From contig JBEKIX010000065.1 in assembly GCA_050011535.1 (NCBI GenBank), forward strand, positions 1 through 21,158: 21,158 bases of DNA, given 5' to 3'. Origin of the DNA: JAFNAG01 sp050011535. GTDB lineage: Bacteria > Acidobacteriota > UBA6911. Under the pieces are notes generated by a model that saw only the letters and a list, made by a program, of their open reading frames with translations, did no database searches and was not told the origin of the DNA. Shown piece by piece: positions 8,130-14,825 of the stretch (within the stretch, counting starts at the first letter, position 1; each line of letters begins with the position of its first letter). Position numbers and translations under genes: made by a program.

Positions 8130-8647
8130 TGGACCATCTCCGAGATTCGCGCCGTGAGTGTACAACCGGGCGCATAGTTGACTCCGAGGACCGTGAGGTT
8201 GCAGGGATAAGTGGCAGTTACCTGGGCGGTCGTGCCCATCGCCAGATTCCCTGCCGCCCCCGTGGTGGTACTAGCGCTCTGGCACGACGTCCCAGTGTAC
8301 GTATTCCCATTAAGCACAATGGTGAACGAAAGATTCGCGGGAACGAGGATCGGCGCTGCTCCGTAAACCGCCGCGGCAGTGTCGGCGCATGGGTTTGTGG
8401 TCTGCCCTCGGCTGACCGCAAGAAGCCGCCCGCCGACGCTCACGGCATAGTTCAGCATCATATAGTTGTTGATTGCTATCCCGAACGTAAATATTCCCAT
8501 CATGATGAGCAACAGAATCGGCAGGCACAGGGCTAATTCCACAACCGACTGCCCTCGCTCGTTGCTGGTGCGGAGGCGGGCGCGGACACGTTCACCCAGG
8601 GACCGAATTTCGATACTCGCTCCCAGCGACGCTGCGGTACGCTTCAT
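8126..8647 (-). CDS. tadE: TadE-like pseudopilin
   Basis: A 173-aa minor pilin-like protein. After a short basic N-terminus comes ERGQSVVELALCLPILLLIM, a prepilin-like cleavage site (G before Q) with glutamate at position 5 and a hydrophobic helix at about 36-58. The remaining 110 residues are an extracytoplasmic domain with five cysteines and Thr/Gly/Ala-rich stretches. TadE proteins are processed by the TadV peptidase and needed for pilus formation. The ATG at 8647 has no good ribosome binding site, and the frame is open upstream through the remnant of another TadE (see 8648-8842). The protein may therefore be made as a longer fusion from GTG 8842 (238 aa). Its stop overlaps the tadG start by four bases. 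Confidence 0.8.
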   Translation of the reverse strand: MKRTAASLGASIEIRSLGERVRARLRTSNERGQSVVELALCLPILLLIMMGIFTFGIAINNYMMLNYAVSVGGRLLAVSRGQTTNPCADTAAAVYGAAPILVPANLSFTIVLNGNTYTGTSCQSASTTTGAAGNLAMGTTAQVTATYPCNLTVLGVNYAPGCTLTARISEMVQ

Positions 8648-8842
8648 AACGTTCAGTATAACCCCAGCCGCCATCCTTTTGGTCCCGCGAGTTGCATTCT
8701 TTCTTCCGGGAGCCGCGTAGAAAAAGCCGCCGAAATTCACCGCGTTCACGATCAGCATCAACAAGAAAGGGAGCAGCCTGGCGAACTCAACCAGTGCTTG
8801 GCCTCTCGTTGAGCACCTGTCTCCCGAAATAGAACGGTTCAC
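8648..8842 (-). pseudogene. Collapsed first tadE copy, fused in frame to tadE
   Basis: From a GTG with GGTGAGAG upstream, this segment encodes a good TadE start: STRGQALVEFARLLPFLLML, then NAVNFGGFFYA. After that the family pattern (WITVANATRAG-type) breaks down. Only the fragment NATR, encoded by AATGCAACTCGC, is left before a short low-similarity stretch runs into the ATG of the next tadE. The extracytoplasmic domain of about 100 residues expected here is missing. The frame stays open, so an in-frame double-helix fusion could still be translated. Tandem tadE genes are normal in such loci, so an internal deletion of the first copy is the simplest reading. Confidence 0.6.
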
Positions 8843-8849
8843 GTTTCTC

Positions 8850-8972
8850 TCACCGCTGCATGCGCACCAAGGGCCAATGAAAATCGTCGATTTCCTGCTG
8901 GTACTGGAAAAAGAACTCACGCGGATCCCATTCGGAATCTTGCGCAACACCCGTGCCCTTGCTGTCGTCCAC
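8850..8972 (-). CDS. Small 40-aa acidic/aromatic ORF in the tad operon
   Basis: This frame reads GTG GAC GAC AGC onward and ends at TGA, which overlaps the ribosome binding site of the tadE remnant. The product contains SEWDPREFFFQYQQEIDDFH and ends WPLVRMQR, which is well-mixed, protein-like sequence with strong aromatic and acidic character. It is in the same frame as the membrane ORF at 8988-9083, separated by its TAA and five codons. The two may be one 77-residue gene split by a nonsense codon, or two coupled small genes. There is no clear ribosome binding site before the GTG, which favours readthrough, coupling or a mutation. No family recognised. Confidence 0.45.
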   Translation of the reverse strand: MDDSKGTGVAQDSEWDPREFFFQYQQEIDDFHWPLVRMQR

Positions 8973-8987
8973 AAACGGCGGAACGGA

Positions 8988-9083
8988 TTACTTGACCCGC
9001 TTCCGGTGCCGTTGGATCAGCACGTAGAGAATGATGACGAACAAAACCGCCGCCACTATCCGAATCACCGTCGCACCTTCCAT
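8988..9083 (-). CDS. 31-aa single-span membrane microprotein in the tad operon
   Basis: A very short gene with an excellent ribosome binding site (AAAGGAGATGTCC before ATG). It encodes a short N-terminus, a hydrophobic helix IRIVAAVLFVIILYVLIQ and a strongly basic end RHRKRVK, then TAA. This is the layout of a type I/III single-pass membrane microprotein with a positive cytoplasmic tail. It lies 32 bp after tadC and is transcribed with it. Function is unknown; a position between the inner-membrane platform and the pseudopilins suggests an accessory assembly or stability role (inference). See also the in-frame downstream ORF at 8850-8972. Confidence 0.65.
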   Translation of the reverse strand: MEGATVIRIVAAVLFVIILYVLIQRHRKRVK

Positions 9084-9115
9084 TGGACATCTCCTTTCTG
9101 ATCTCTAATTCCGCA

Positions 9116-10030
9116 TCACTGGTTGACCTTGGCAAAGTTCTCCGCCATCGAAATCAACGCCGGCCCGAGCGTGACCACGAAAACCGACGGGAAAATAAAG
9201 AGCACCAGGGGAAACACGAGCTTCACCGTTGTCTTCGCCGCCTGCTCCTCGGCCTGCTGGTGTCTCTGTGTCCGCATGGTCTCCGCGTAAACGCGCAGAG
9301 TCTTCGCAATGCTGGTGCCGTAAAGATCGGCCTGGATCAGCGTGTTGGCCAGCGCCCGGACCGTGTTGAGGCCCGTGCGCTCGGCGAAATTCTTCAGGGC
9401 GTCGGCCCGAGGCAGCCCGGCCTTCTGCTCCAGAATCACCAGGCTGAGTTCTTCGCTGATCTTGGGATGGCTCAGTTTCAACTCCTCGGAAACCCGGTAA
9501 ATCGTCTGGTCCAGTCCCAGGCCGGCTTCGGTGCAGATCACCATCAAATCCAGCGCCTCCGGCAGGCCTGTCCGGATCTTATACTGGCGATTCGAAATGC
9601 GGTTGCTCAGCCAGTAATCCGGCAGAAGGAATCCCAGTCCGGCGGCGCCGACCAGGACGATAAAGGGACTCCACTGATAGGCCCCGGTTGCGATGGCAAG
9701 CACGAGAAGCCCGATGGGGATGACCACCTTGGTTCCATAGAAGAGGCTGACCGCCGAAGGCTTCCGGTAGCCGGCCCGGATCAGGCGCTTCTGGATCACC
9801 GTGGCTTCGGCCGCGCTGCGCGGCACGATATTTTCAAACGGCTTGATCAGCGTCTCTACCGACGCGGTGCGCCGGCCCACGATCCGTTCGAGCACCCCCT
9901 GCGAAGAGCCCAGACGGTTCCCCACCACGGTGGAAAAACGTTCCATCACGGTGTTGCGGTGGAACAGCAGCAGCCCCAAACTCAAGACTAGGAGAAAAGT
10001 CGCGATAAACGTAATTGTCAGCAGCGCCAT
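9116..10030 (-). CDS. tadC: Tad inner-membrane platform protein TadC
   Basis: A 304-aa GspF-family (type II secretion F domain) membrane protein. An N-terminal membrane helix begins right at the start, two more lie near 105-145 (VVIPIGLLVLAIATGAY and IVLVGAAGLGFLLPDY), and one is at the C-terminus (LVFPLVLFIFPSVFVVTLGP). The cytoplasmic F domain around 160-260 includes EALDLMVICTEAGLGLDQTI, close to the consensus of TadC proteins. The ATG at 10030 is preceded by AGGAGGAAGAG, which overlaps the region just after the tadB stop (12-bp gap), implying coupled expression. TadB and TadC form the platform driven by CpaF. Confidence 0.94.
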   Translation of the reverse strand: MALLTITFIATFLLVLSLGLLLFHRNTVMERFSTVVGNRLGSSQGVLERIVGRRTASVETLIKPFENIVPRSAAEATVIQKRLIRAGYRKPSAVSLFYGTKVVIPIGLLVLAIATGAYQWSPFIVLVGAAGLGFLLPDYWLSNRISNRQYKIRTGLPEALDLMVICTEAGLGLDQTIYRVSEELKLSHPKISEELSLVILEQKAGLPRADALKNFAERTGLNTVRALANTLIQADLYGTSIAKTLRVYAETMRTQRHQQAEEQAAKTTVKLVFPLVLFIFPSVFVVTLGPALISMAENFAKVNQ

Positions 10031-10042
10031 CTCTTCCTCCTA

Positions 10043-11011
10043 TTATATCCGGATCCGGATGATCTTTCGGATGATCACCGCGCCGAGGCATTCCATCGCA
10101 ATGGCGCCGTAGAGCATCTTCAGCCCTAGCGGACGCGTCCACAGCAGGCTCATGAGCTCGGGGTTCACCAGGTACATCAGCACGCCGAGAATTACCGGCA
10201 GCAACGAAAGAATCCAACCCGTCATGCGCCCCTGCGCGGTGTGCACCCTCACCTGGCGCTGGAGGCGGAACTCCTGCCGGATGAGCGTCGCGACTTTTTC
10301 CAGGATCTCGGTCAGGTTGCCGCCGGTATCCCTCTGGATCAGGACGGCGGTGGCGATCATCCGGGTATCCGGCGTGGGAACGCGGTATGCGAGGTTCGCC
10401 ATGGCCGTGCGCAGATCAAGACCGTAGTTCTGCTCTTCGAAACATTGGCGCATCTCCCGCCGCAGGGGGTCCGGCGATTCTTTGGCCGCCTGGCCCATGG
10501 CCGACATGAGGCTCTCTCCGGCGCGGATGGCGGCCACCATCAGGTCGAGGGCGTCGGGCAGAAGCAGCCGGATCTGGTCGAAGCGGCGGTTGCGTTTTTG
10601 AAAAACATACAGGAACAGCGACGACCCGCAGACCAGGGCGAGGAAGAACGCCAGCACAAGCGCGTGGATTCGCCAATTCACCAGGATGCCCCCCAGGAAT
10701 GCCAGCAACATTGACGCCAGCAACAGCTTGGACACGGTCCACGAAAGATCCGCCTGGTACAGCAGCAGCCGGATCCGTTCGGAGATGTCGGCTTTCCCCA
10801 GCAGGCGGTCCAGCCAGGGAATCGAGCTGAACACTTCCTCTTCCCGGACTACGCTGGGAGCCGGTTCCACATCCACGGCGGCGGTGCGGACGGCGATCTT
10901 CTCGAACCGGGTGCGCGTGCGCTTTTTCTCTTGCGCGCGCCCCGAAGTAACCGCGAGCAGCACCAGGGCGACCGAAGCAAACGCCGCCAAAAACACAACC
11001 ATCAGAACCAT
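10043..11011 (-). CDS. tadB: Tad inner-membrane platform protein TadB
   Basis: A 322-aa GspF-family protein with an N-terminal membrane helix (about 1-20), a central hairpin of helices (about 93-135), the F domain (LLPDALDLMVAAIRAGESLMSAM, QRDTGGNLTEILEKVATLIR), and C-terminal helices. The motif DTGGNLTEIL is diagnostic for TadB. The ATG at 11011 has GGGGAGGAG five bases upstream. It pairs with TadC. The 141-bp space before it, after cpaF, is filled by a REP-like element, unlike the tight spacing elsewhere in the operon. Confidence 0.94.
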   Translation of the reverse strand: MVLMVVFLAAFASVALVLLAVTSGRAQEKKRTRTRFEKIAVRTAAVDVEPAPSVVREEEVFSSIPWLDRLLGKADISERIRLLLYQADLSWTVSKLLLASMLLAFLGGILVNWRIHALVLAFFLALVCGSSLFLYVFQKRNRRFDQIRLLLPDALDLMVAAIRAGESLMSAMGQAAKESPDPLRREMRQCFEEQNYGLDLRTAMANLAYRVPTPDTRMIATAVLIQRDTGGNLTEILEKVATLIRQEFRLQRQVRVHTAQGRMTGWILSLLPVILGVLMYLVNPELMSLLWTRPLGLKMLYGAIAMECLGAVIIRKIIRIRI

Positions 11012-11026
11012 AGGCTCCTCCCCAAT

Positions 11027-11120
11027 GTGGCGCGGACTCTCAGTCCGCTCCGGCTCTGAAGCGGGGCGAGACGCGTCGTCGCGGGGCGCCCTCCGGGCCC
11101 AGCAGGAGCGCCTGCGCCAC
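11027..11120. repeat. REP-like palindromic element between cpaF and tadB
   Basis: The element is bounded by GTGGCGC (11027-11033) and its inverse GCGCCAC (11114-11120). Next to each end sits a hairpin: GCGGACT-ctc-AGTCCGC at 11032-11048, perfect over 7 bp, and GCAGG-agcg-CCTGC at 11102-11115. The interior is very GC-rich. The size of about 94 bp, terminal inverted repeats and two outward hairpins resemble REP/BIME or MITE-like intergenic repeats. It should be transcribed within the operon mRNA, where it may alter processing or stability. Confidence 0.5.
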
Positions 11121-11152
11121 GGTGACAGTTCGAGGTGCGCCGCTGTCCCATG

Positions 11153-12433
11153 CTAGTTCACTTCCGTCGTTCGCTCGAACAGCTCTTGCGGCAAAATGAT
11201 TCCCGCTACCTGCAACTTCTCCAAAAACTTCGGCCGGATGCGGGTCGGCCGGAACGCGCCCACCACCTTCCCGGTGGGCCCAATACCACGCCGCACGAAG
11301 CTGAAAATGTCCTGCATAGTGATGGTGTCGCCTTCCATCCCGGTAATCTCCGCAATGTCGGTCACGCGCCGCGTTCCGTCGCTCATGCGGGCAATCTGCA
11401 CCACGAGCCCGATCGCGGACACGATCTGCTGCCGCACGGCCTTCTCCTGAAGGCTGAAATTCGTCATCGCCACCATGGACTCCAGGCGCGAAAGGGCATC
11501 GCGGCAACTGTTCGCATGGATCGTGGCCATGGAGCCTTCGTGGCCGGTATTCATCGCTTGCAGCATGTCGAACGCTTCCTCGCCGCGGACTTCGCCGATG
11601 ATGATCCGGTCCGGCCGCATACGCAGGCTGTTGATCAACAATTGCCTCTGGCGGACCGCTCCCACGCCCTCCACGTTCGGCGGCCGGGTTTCCAGGCGCA
11701 CAATGTTTTCCTGCTGGAGCTGCAACTCCGCCGCGTCTTCGATCGTCACCAGGCGTTCCGATTCGGGAATGTACTTCGAGAGCATGTTCAGGAACGTGGT
11801 TTTTCCCGCGCCGGTGCCGCCGGAGATCAGGATGCTGATCCTGGCCCGCACGGCCGCGGACAGGATCTCCACCATCTCCGGCGAAAGGCTTTTCATTTCC
11901 AGAAGCCGTTCGGCGGTCAACGGCGTCGCGCCGAAACGGCGAATCGACAAAGCCGGCCCATCCAGGGCCAAGGGCGGAATAATGGCATTGACGCGGGACC
12001 CGTCCGGTAGCCGCGCGTCCACCATGGGCGACGATTCGTCCACGCGCCGCCCCACCGCGCCTACGATTCGGTCGATGATTTGAAGCAGGTGCCGGTCGTC
12101 CCGGAACTTGATGTTGACCTTTTCCAGGATGCCGGCGCGCTCGATATACGCCAAGTCTTTCCGGTTCACCAGAATATCGGAGATCGTGGGGTCCTTCAAA
12201 AGCGGTTCCAGAGGGCCGAAACCGAACACTTCGTCGAGCAGGTCGGTCTGGAGTTTCTCCTTCTCCGCGGCGTTCAGCAGGAGCTTCTCCTTTGCCACCA
12301 AGTCCTGAATCAACGCCGCTACAGCCTGTCGCGCGCGTCCGGTCTGCGTGGCCGACAGCCGCTCCAGGTCCAATTGCGAGAGCAGGAGCTTGTGAATCTC
12401 GGTTTTAACCTCTTCAAATCGTTCGATATCCAG
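11153..12433 (-). CDS. cpaF: Tad pilus assembly ATPase CpaF/TadA
   Basis: A 426-aa VirB11/GspE-type secretion ATPase. N-terminal helices (FEEVKTEIHKLLLSQLDLER) and an N2 domain (DEVFGFGPLEPLLKDPTISD) precede the core, with Walker A GGTGAGKTT (about 205-213), Asp box TIEDAAELQLQ, Walker B-like RIIIGEVRGEEAFDML (about 276-291) and His box GHEGSMATIHA. No ATG or GTG is available at the conserved N-terminus: the open frame begins after a TAA near 12467. I place the start at CTG 12433 because GAGGGG lies five bases upstream and the conserved KTEIH helix would otherwise be lost. A TTG at 12373 is the fallback, giving 406 aa. It follows cpaE by 33 bp. Confidence 0.92.
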   Translation of the reverse strand: MDIERFEEVKTEIHKLLLSQLDLERLSATQTGRARQAVAALIQDLVAKEKLLLNAAEKEKLQTDLLDEVFGFGPLEPLLKDPTISDILVNRKDLAYIERAGILEKVNIKFRDDRHLLQIIDRIVGAVGRRVDESSPMVDARLPDGSRVNAIIPPLALDGPALSIRRFGATPLTAERLLEMKSLSPEMVEILSAAVRARISILISGGTGAGKTTFLNMLSKYIPESERLVTIEDAAELQLQQENIVRLETRPPNVEGVGAVRQRQLLINSLRMRPDRIIIGEVRGEEAFDMLQAMNTGHEGSMATIHANSCRDALSRLESMVAMTNFSLQEKAVRQQIVSAIGLVVQIARMSDGTRRVTDIAEITGMEGDTITMQDIFSFVRRGIGPTGKVVGAFRPTRIRPKFLEKLQVAGIILPQELFERTTEVN

Positions 12434-12466
12434 CGGGACCCCTCGATCAGGTCGGGTTATAACGGG

Positions 12467-13732
12467 TTATTTAAAGAACCTAAAACCCTTTTTCGATTCT
12501 TCTTCCGGCTTGCCGCAAGCGGCTCGCGCCATCTGCCGGAGAATCTTTCCTACCGGTGACCCGCTGGCCAGAAGCGGCGTGCCGGCGTTGGACGCCCGGC
12601 GCGCGGACGCGTGGTCGTCGGGGATCTTCCATTTCGGCGGCACGCCCAAGGCCTTGGTGAGGCGCTTGTCGTCGAATTCGCTCTTCCGCCTATCGAATCG
12701 GTTCAGCACCAGCTCGATGGAGGGCGCGCCGTATTCCTGAAGATGGGAGATAAAACGCTGGCTGTTACGCAGCGAAGCGAGGTCCCCCTGCGCTACCAGG
12801 TAGATGGTGTTCGCAATCTGAAACAGCGACGCGGCGGCGCTGCCCAAGCCCAGCCCGGCATCGATCACTACGTACGGAAAGCAGCCCCGGACGGTATCCA
12901 CGAACTTCCCCACCGTGCGCGCGTCCACCATGATGGACGTCCTGTATTCATCGGGCGCGGCGATCACCGAAACGCCGGAACTGTGCGGCGTCGCTAGGTT
13001 GGAGACAAACTCCTCGTCCATGCGTTCCGGGTCAAGCAGCGCGTCCGCGATGGTGAACCGCGGCGTGATGCCCAGGAGCACCGCGACGTCGCCCAACTGC
13101 GGATTCAAGTCCACCAGCGCCACCCCCTCTCCGGTCTCGGCCCGCAGCGCGATCGCCAGGTTCGCCGCAACGGTGGTTACGCCGCTTCCTCCCTTGGCGC
13201 CCCAAAAGACCAGGACCTTTCCACGGGTCTTCTTGGCGGCCTGTTCCGCGTGGCGGACCACCGCGCTGGTCAAAGCGTCGGCGAACTCGTTGGGAGTAGT
13301 CTCCACCGTGAGAAACTCGCGGGCGCCGGCCCGCATGCTGCGGAGAACCAGGTCCGGCTTCGATCTTTCCGAATAGACCATGACGGTGGTTGCGGGCTTC
13401 CGGCTGCATATGGTTTCCACCAAGTCGAGGGCAGTGTCGTTATTGGTATCGACATCAATGAGGAACGCATCGCACTCCACGTCGAGGATGGTCAGGAGGT
13501 GATTGTAATTTGGATAGTGGGCAACCTCGGCCGCAACGCGCGAGTGACGGGTTTCGATGATCCGCCGAAGCTTCCGCCGTTGGACCTCGTTCGGGGAAAT
13601 GAGGACGACAGCGGCGGGCAACTGCGTGCGGGAACGGTTGGAGTGGGCCACTTCCGGGACAACCTGCAACCGAACGGGCGTGGGCTCAAGCTTGGCCCCT
13701 TCCTCCCTAGTCCTTATGTCGACGATGCTCAT
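12467..13732 (-). CDS. cpaE: Tad pilus localisation ATPase CpaE/TadZ
   Basis: A 421-aa protein with a receiver-like pseudo-domain at about 39-160 (AVVLISPNEVQRRKLRRIIE, DAFLIDVDTNND, MRAGAREFLTVET) and a MinD/ParA-type ATPase from about 172. The latter has a deviant Walker A AKGGSGVTTVAANLA and a switch-type LVDLNPQLGDVAVLLG. TadZ/CpaE proteins mark the polar or membrane site at which the Tad machine assembles. I chose ATG 13732 (MSIVDIRTREEG), which has AGGGA upstream; the longer upstream frame is an antisense-like shadow of tadV. The gap from tadV is 16 bp and to cpaF 33 bp. Confidence 0.93.
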   Translation of the reverse strand: MSIVDIRTREEGAKLEPTPVRLQVVPEVAHSNRSRTQLPAAVVLISPNEVQRRKLRRIIETRHSRVAAEVAHYPNYNHLLTILDVECDAFLIDVDTNNDTALDLVETICSRKPATTVMVYSERSKPDLVLRSMRAGAREFLTVETTPNEFADALTSAVVRHAEQAAKKTRGKVLVFWGAKGGSGVTTVAANLAIALRAETGEGVALVDLNPQLGDVAVLLGITPRFTIADALLDPERMDEEFVSNLATPHSSGVSVIAAPDEYRTSIMVDARTVGKFVDTVRGCFPYVVIDAGLGLGSAAASLFQIANTIYLVAQGDLASLRNSQRFISHLQEYGAPSIELVLNRFDRRKSEFDDKRLTKALGVPPKWKIPDDHASARRASNAGTPLLASGSPVGKILRQMARAACGKPEEESKKGFRFFK

Positions 13733-13748
13733 TCCATTTTCCCTTGGT

Positions 13749-14252
13749 TCAACGCGCAAAAAAAGAAAGCAGAGTCCCCACCGCAATGGCCGGCGCATAT
13801 GGGATCGACTGCGCCTTCGCCGCTTCGCTCCCCATTTGCGGGCGTGGCCTGCCACGAAGAAGCAACAGGTCTCCGACGCGGTCCAGCGAACCGGCCAGGG
13901 ACCCGCGCAGGAGCGCATAACAGACCGCCATGACTCCGCCGACGATGGCGGTCATGACGGAAGCCAACAGAAACTGGCCGGGACCGATCCACGCGCCGAC
14001 GCCCGCGGCCAGCTTAAAATCCCCTATACCCATGGCCCGGAGGAAGCACGGTATGCCAAACAGCGCAACCGCCACTCCCACTCCGGCAAGGCTGCGCCAC
14101 GCGCCGGGGAACCCATGCATCGCAGTCTGAACGATGAAACCGGACAGGAGGAACGGCACCACCAGCCAGTTTGGGATCCGCCGCGTGCGCAGATCTATCC
14201 CCGAAGCGATGACCAATACGATCACGTTAGGCCACCAGATTACCGCCTGCAT
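13749..14252 (-). CDS. tadV: Prepilin peptidase TadV/CpaA (A24 family)
   Basis: A 167-aa polytopic membrane aspartyl protease. The two catalytic aspartates are visible: one in SGIDLRTRRIPNW (about residue 20) and one in the GxGD motif MGIGDFKLAAG (about residue 78). It has four to five hydrophobic helices and a C-terminal basic loop (about 120-150) before a last helix. It cleaves the leader of the Flp pilin and TadE-like pseudopilins at the inner membrane. Starts at GTG 14255 or ATG 14252 are nearly equal; GGCGG lies six bases before the ATG. It follows flp after 127 bp containing a hairpin, and cpaE begins 16 bp after its stop. Confidence 0.92.
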   Translation of the reverse strand: MQAVIWWPNVIVLVIASGIDLRTRRIPNWLVVPFLLSGFIVQTAMHGFPGAWRSLAGVGVAVALFGIPCFLRAMGIGDFKLAAGVGAWIGPGQFLLASVMTAIVGGVMAVCYALLRGSLAGSLDRVGDLLLLRGRPRPQMGSEAAKAQSIPYAPAIAVGTLLSFFAR

Positions 14253-14327
14253 CACTCACCGCCAAGAACGCCCAACCCGGATAGCAATACCCCGCACATG
14301 CCCGCGACTGTCCGAGATTCCTGCAAA

Positions 14328-14358
14328 GGCGGCCCGGCTACCTGTTGTGCGGACCGCC
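14328..14358 (-). terminator. Hairpin between flp and tadV (attenuator or mRNA stabiliser)
   Basis: On the minus strand, GGCGGTCCG and CGGGCCGCC form a 9-bp stem (one G-U pair) with a 13-nt loop, starting 22 bases after the flp stop codon. Only a short T-run (TTTG) follows. Such a hairpin could let flp be expressed above the downstream machinery genes by partial termination or by protecting the flp mRNA 3' end. This is inference from position and structure. Confidence 0.4.
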
Positions 14359-14379
14359 CCAAGGCCGACAGTCTGAACC

Positions 14380-14559
14380 TTAAAGGGCAGCCGTGACACT
14401 GGCGAAGACAGTATTAAGCTTGGTTGCCAAAGTGTTAAAGGCCGCAACGCAGGCCACCGCGATTAACGCGGCGAGGAGGGCGTATTCGATCAGGTCCTGA
14501 CCGTGATCTTCGCGCAGCATTTGGGCCTTCGTGTACAATTCTAACATGAAATTACGCAT
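14380..14559 (-). CDS. flp: Flp type IVb pilin
   Basis: A 59-aa major pilin. The leader of 20 residues ends in glycine (LREDHG), then the mature protein begins QDLIEYALLAALIAVACVAAF, with Glu5 and Tyr6, the Flp signature that distinguishes type IVb Flp pilins. The single hydrophobic helix is followed by NTLATKLNTVFASVTAAL. I chose ATG 14559 because AAAAGGAG is placed ideally before it; the longer frame upstream lies in the leader region. It is the first gene of the operon, with a strong promoter and a repeat-rich leader. It is the only flp copy in the window. Confidence 0.95.
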   Translation of the reverse strand: MRNFMLELYTKAQMLREDHGQDLIEYALLAALIAVACVAAFNTLATKLNTVFASVTAAL

Positions 14560-14567
14560 CTTTTTCT

Positions 14568-14614
14568 CCTTTTGACATCTATTCCTTTTGATGTCTAGCG
14601 CAAGCACCTTTTGA
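14568..14614 (-). promoter_or_regulatory. flp leader with three TCAAAAGG copies and a hairpin
   Basis: The minus-strand octamer TCAAAAGG occurs at 14607-14614, 14584-14591 and 14568-14575; the last copy contains the flp ribosome binding site. GACATC (minus-strand reading of 14590-14595) and GATGTC (14574-14579) are complementary across a 10-nt loop that holds the middle copy. The arrangement could serve translational control, an RNA-binding protein or ribosome standby sites. Confidence 0.45.
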
Positions 14615-14626
14615 CGCTTATTGCAA

Positions 14627-14646
14627 AGATCTATGATAAGATCTAT
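14627..14646 (-). promoter_or_regulatory. Operator-like repeat over the flp -10 box
   Basis: Two copies of ATAGATCT (minus strand) are separated by TATC. Because AGATCT is itself palindromic, the site is both a direct repeat with 12-bp period and an inverted repeat. The flp -10 hexamer at 14633-14638 lies inside it, which is the geometry expected of a repressor site. Confidence 0.45.
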
Positions 14647-14661
14647 TGTCCGTCAAGTCAA
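14633..14661 (-). promoter_or_regulatory. Sigma70-like promoter of the flp/tad operon
   Basis: TTGACT (14656-14661) and TATCAT (14633-14638), each one mismatch from consensus, are separated by exactly 17 bp. Transcription should begin near 14626, giving a leader of about 65 nt before the flp ATG. Sequence upstream is AT-rich. Confidence 0.65.
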
Positions 14662-14825
14662 ATCAATACACTATTGTCAGGCTATAAGTCGAACGTATTA
14701 AACTTGTTATCGTATTCTGTAAATTATCTTGGGAGTTGGATGGCTGAAGTGCCTGTACAATAAACGATTTTTTGAAAAACGTCACGCTCAAGATCCGTAG
14801 AATTTGGTAGACGTAGAACCGGTTC

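Noticed and set aside
8843..8974. N-terminal extension of the TadE frame up to 8974
   Set aside because: The extension lies over the 40-aa small ORF in another frame and lacks family resemblance; the GTG at 8842 has the ribosome binding site.
9083..9991. 302-codon plus-strand frame opposite tadC
   Set aside because: Antisense shadow of tadC; His/Arg/Gln-rich composition typical of the reverse frame of a GC-rich gene.
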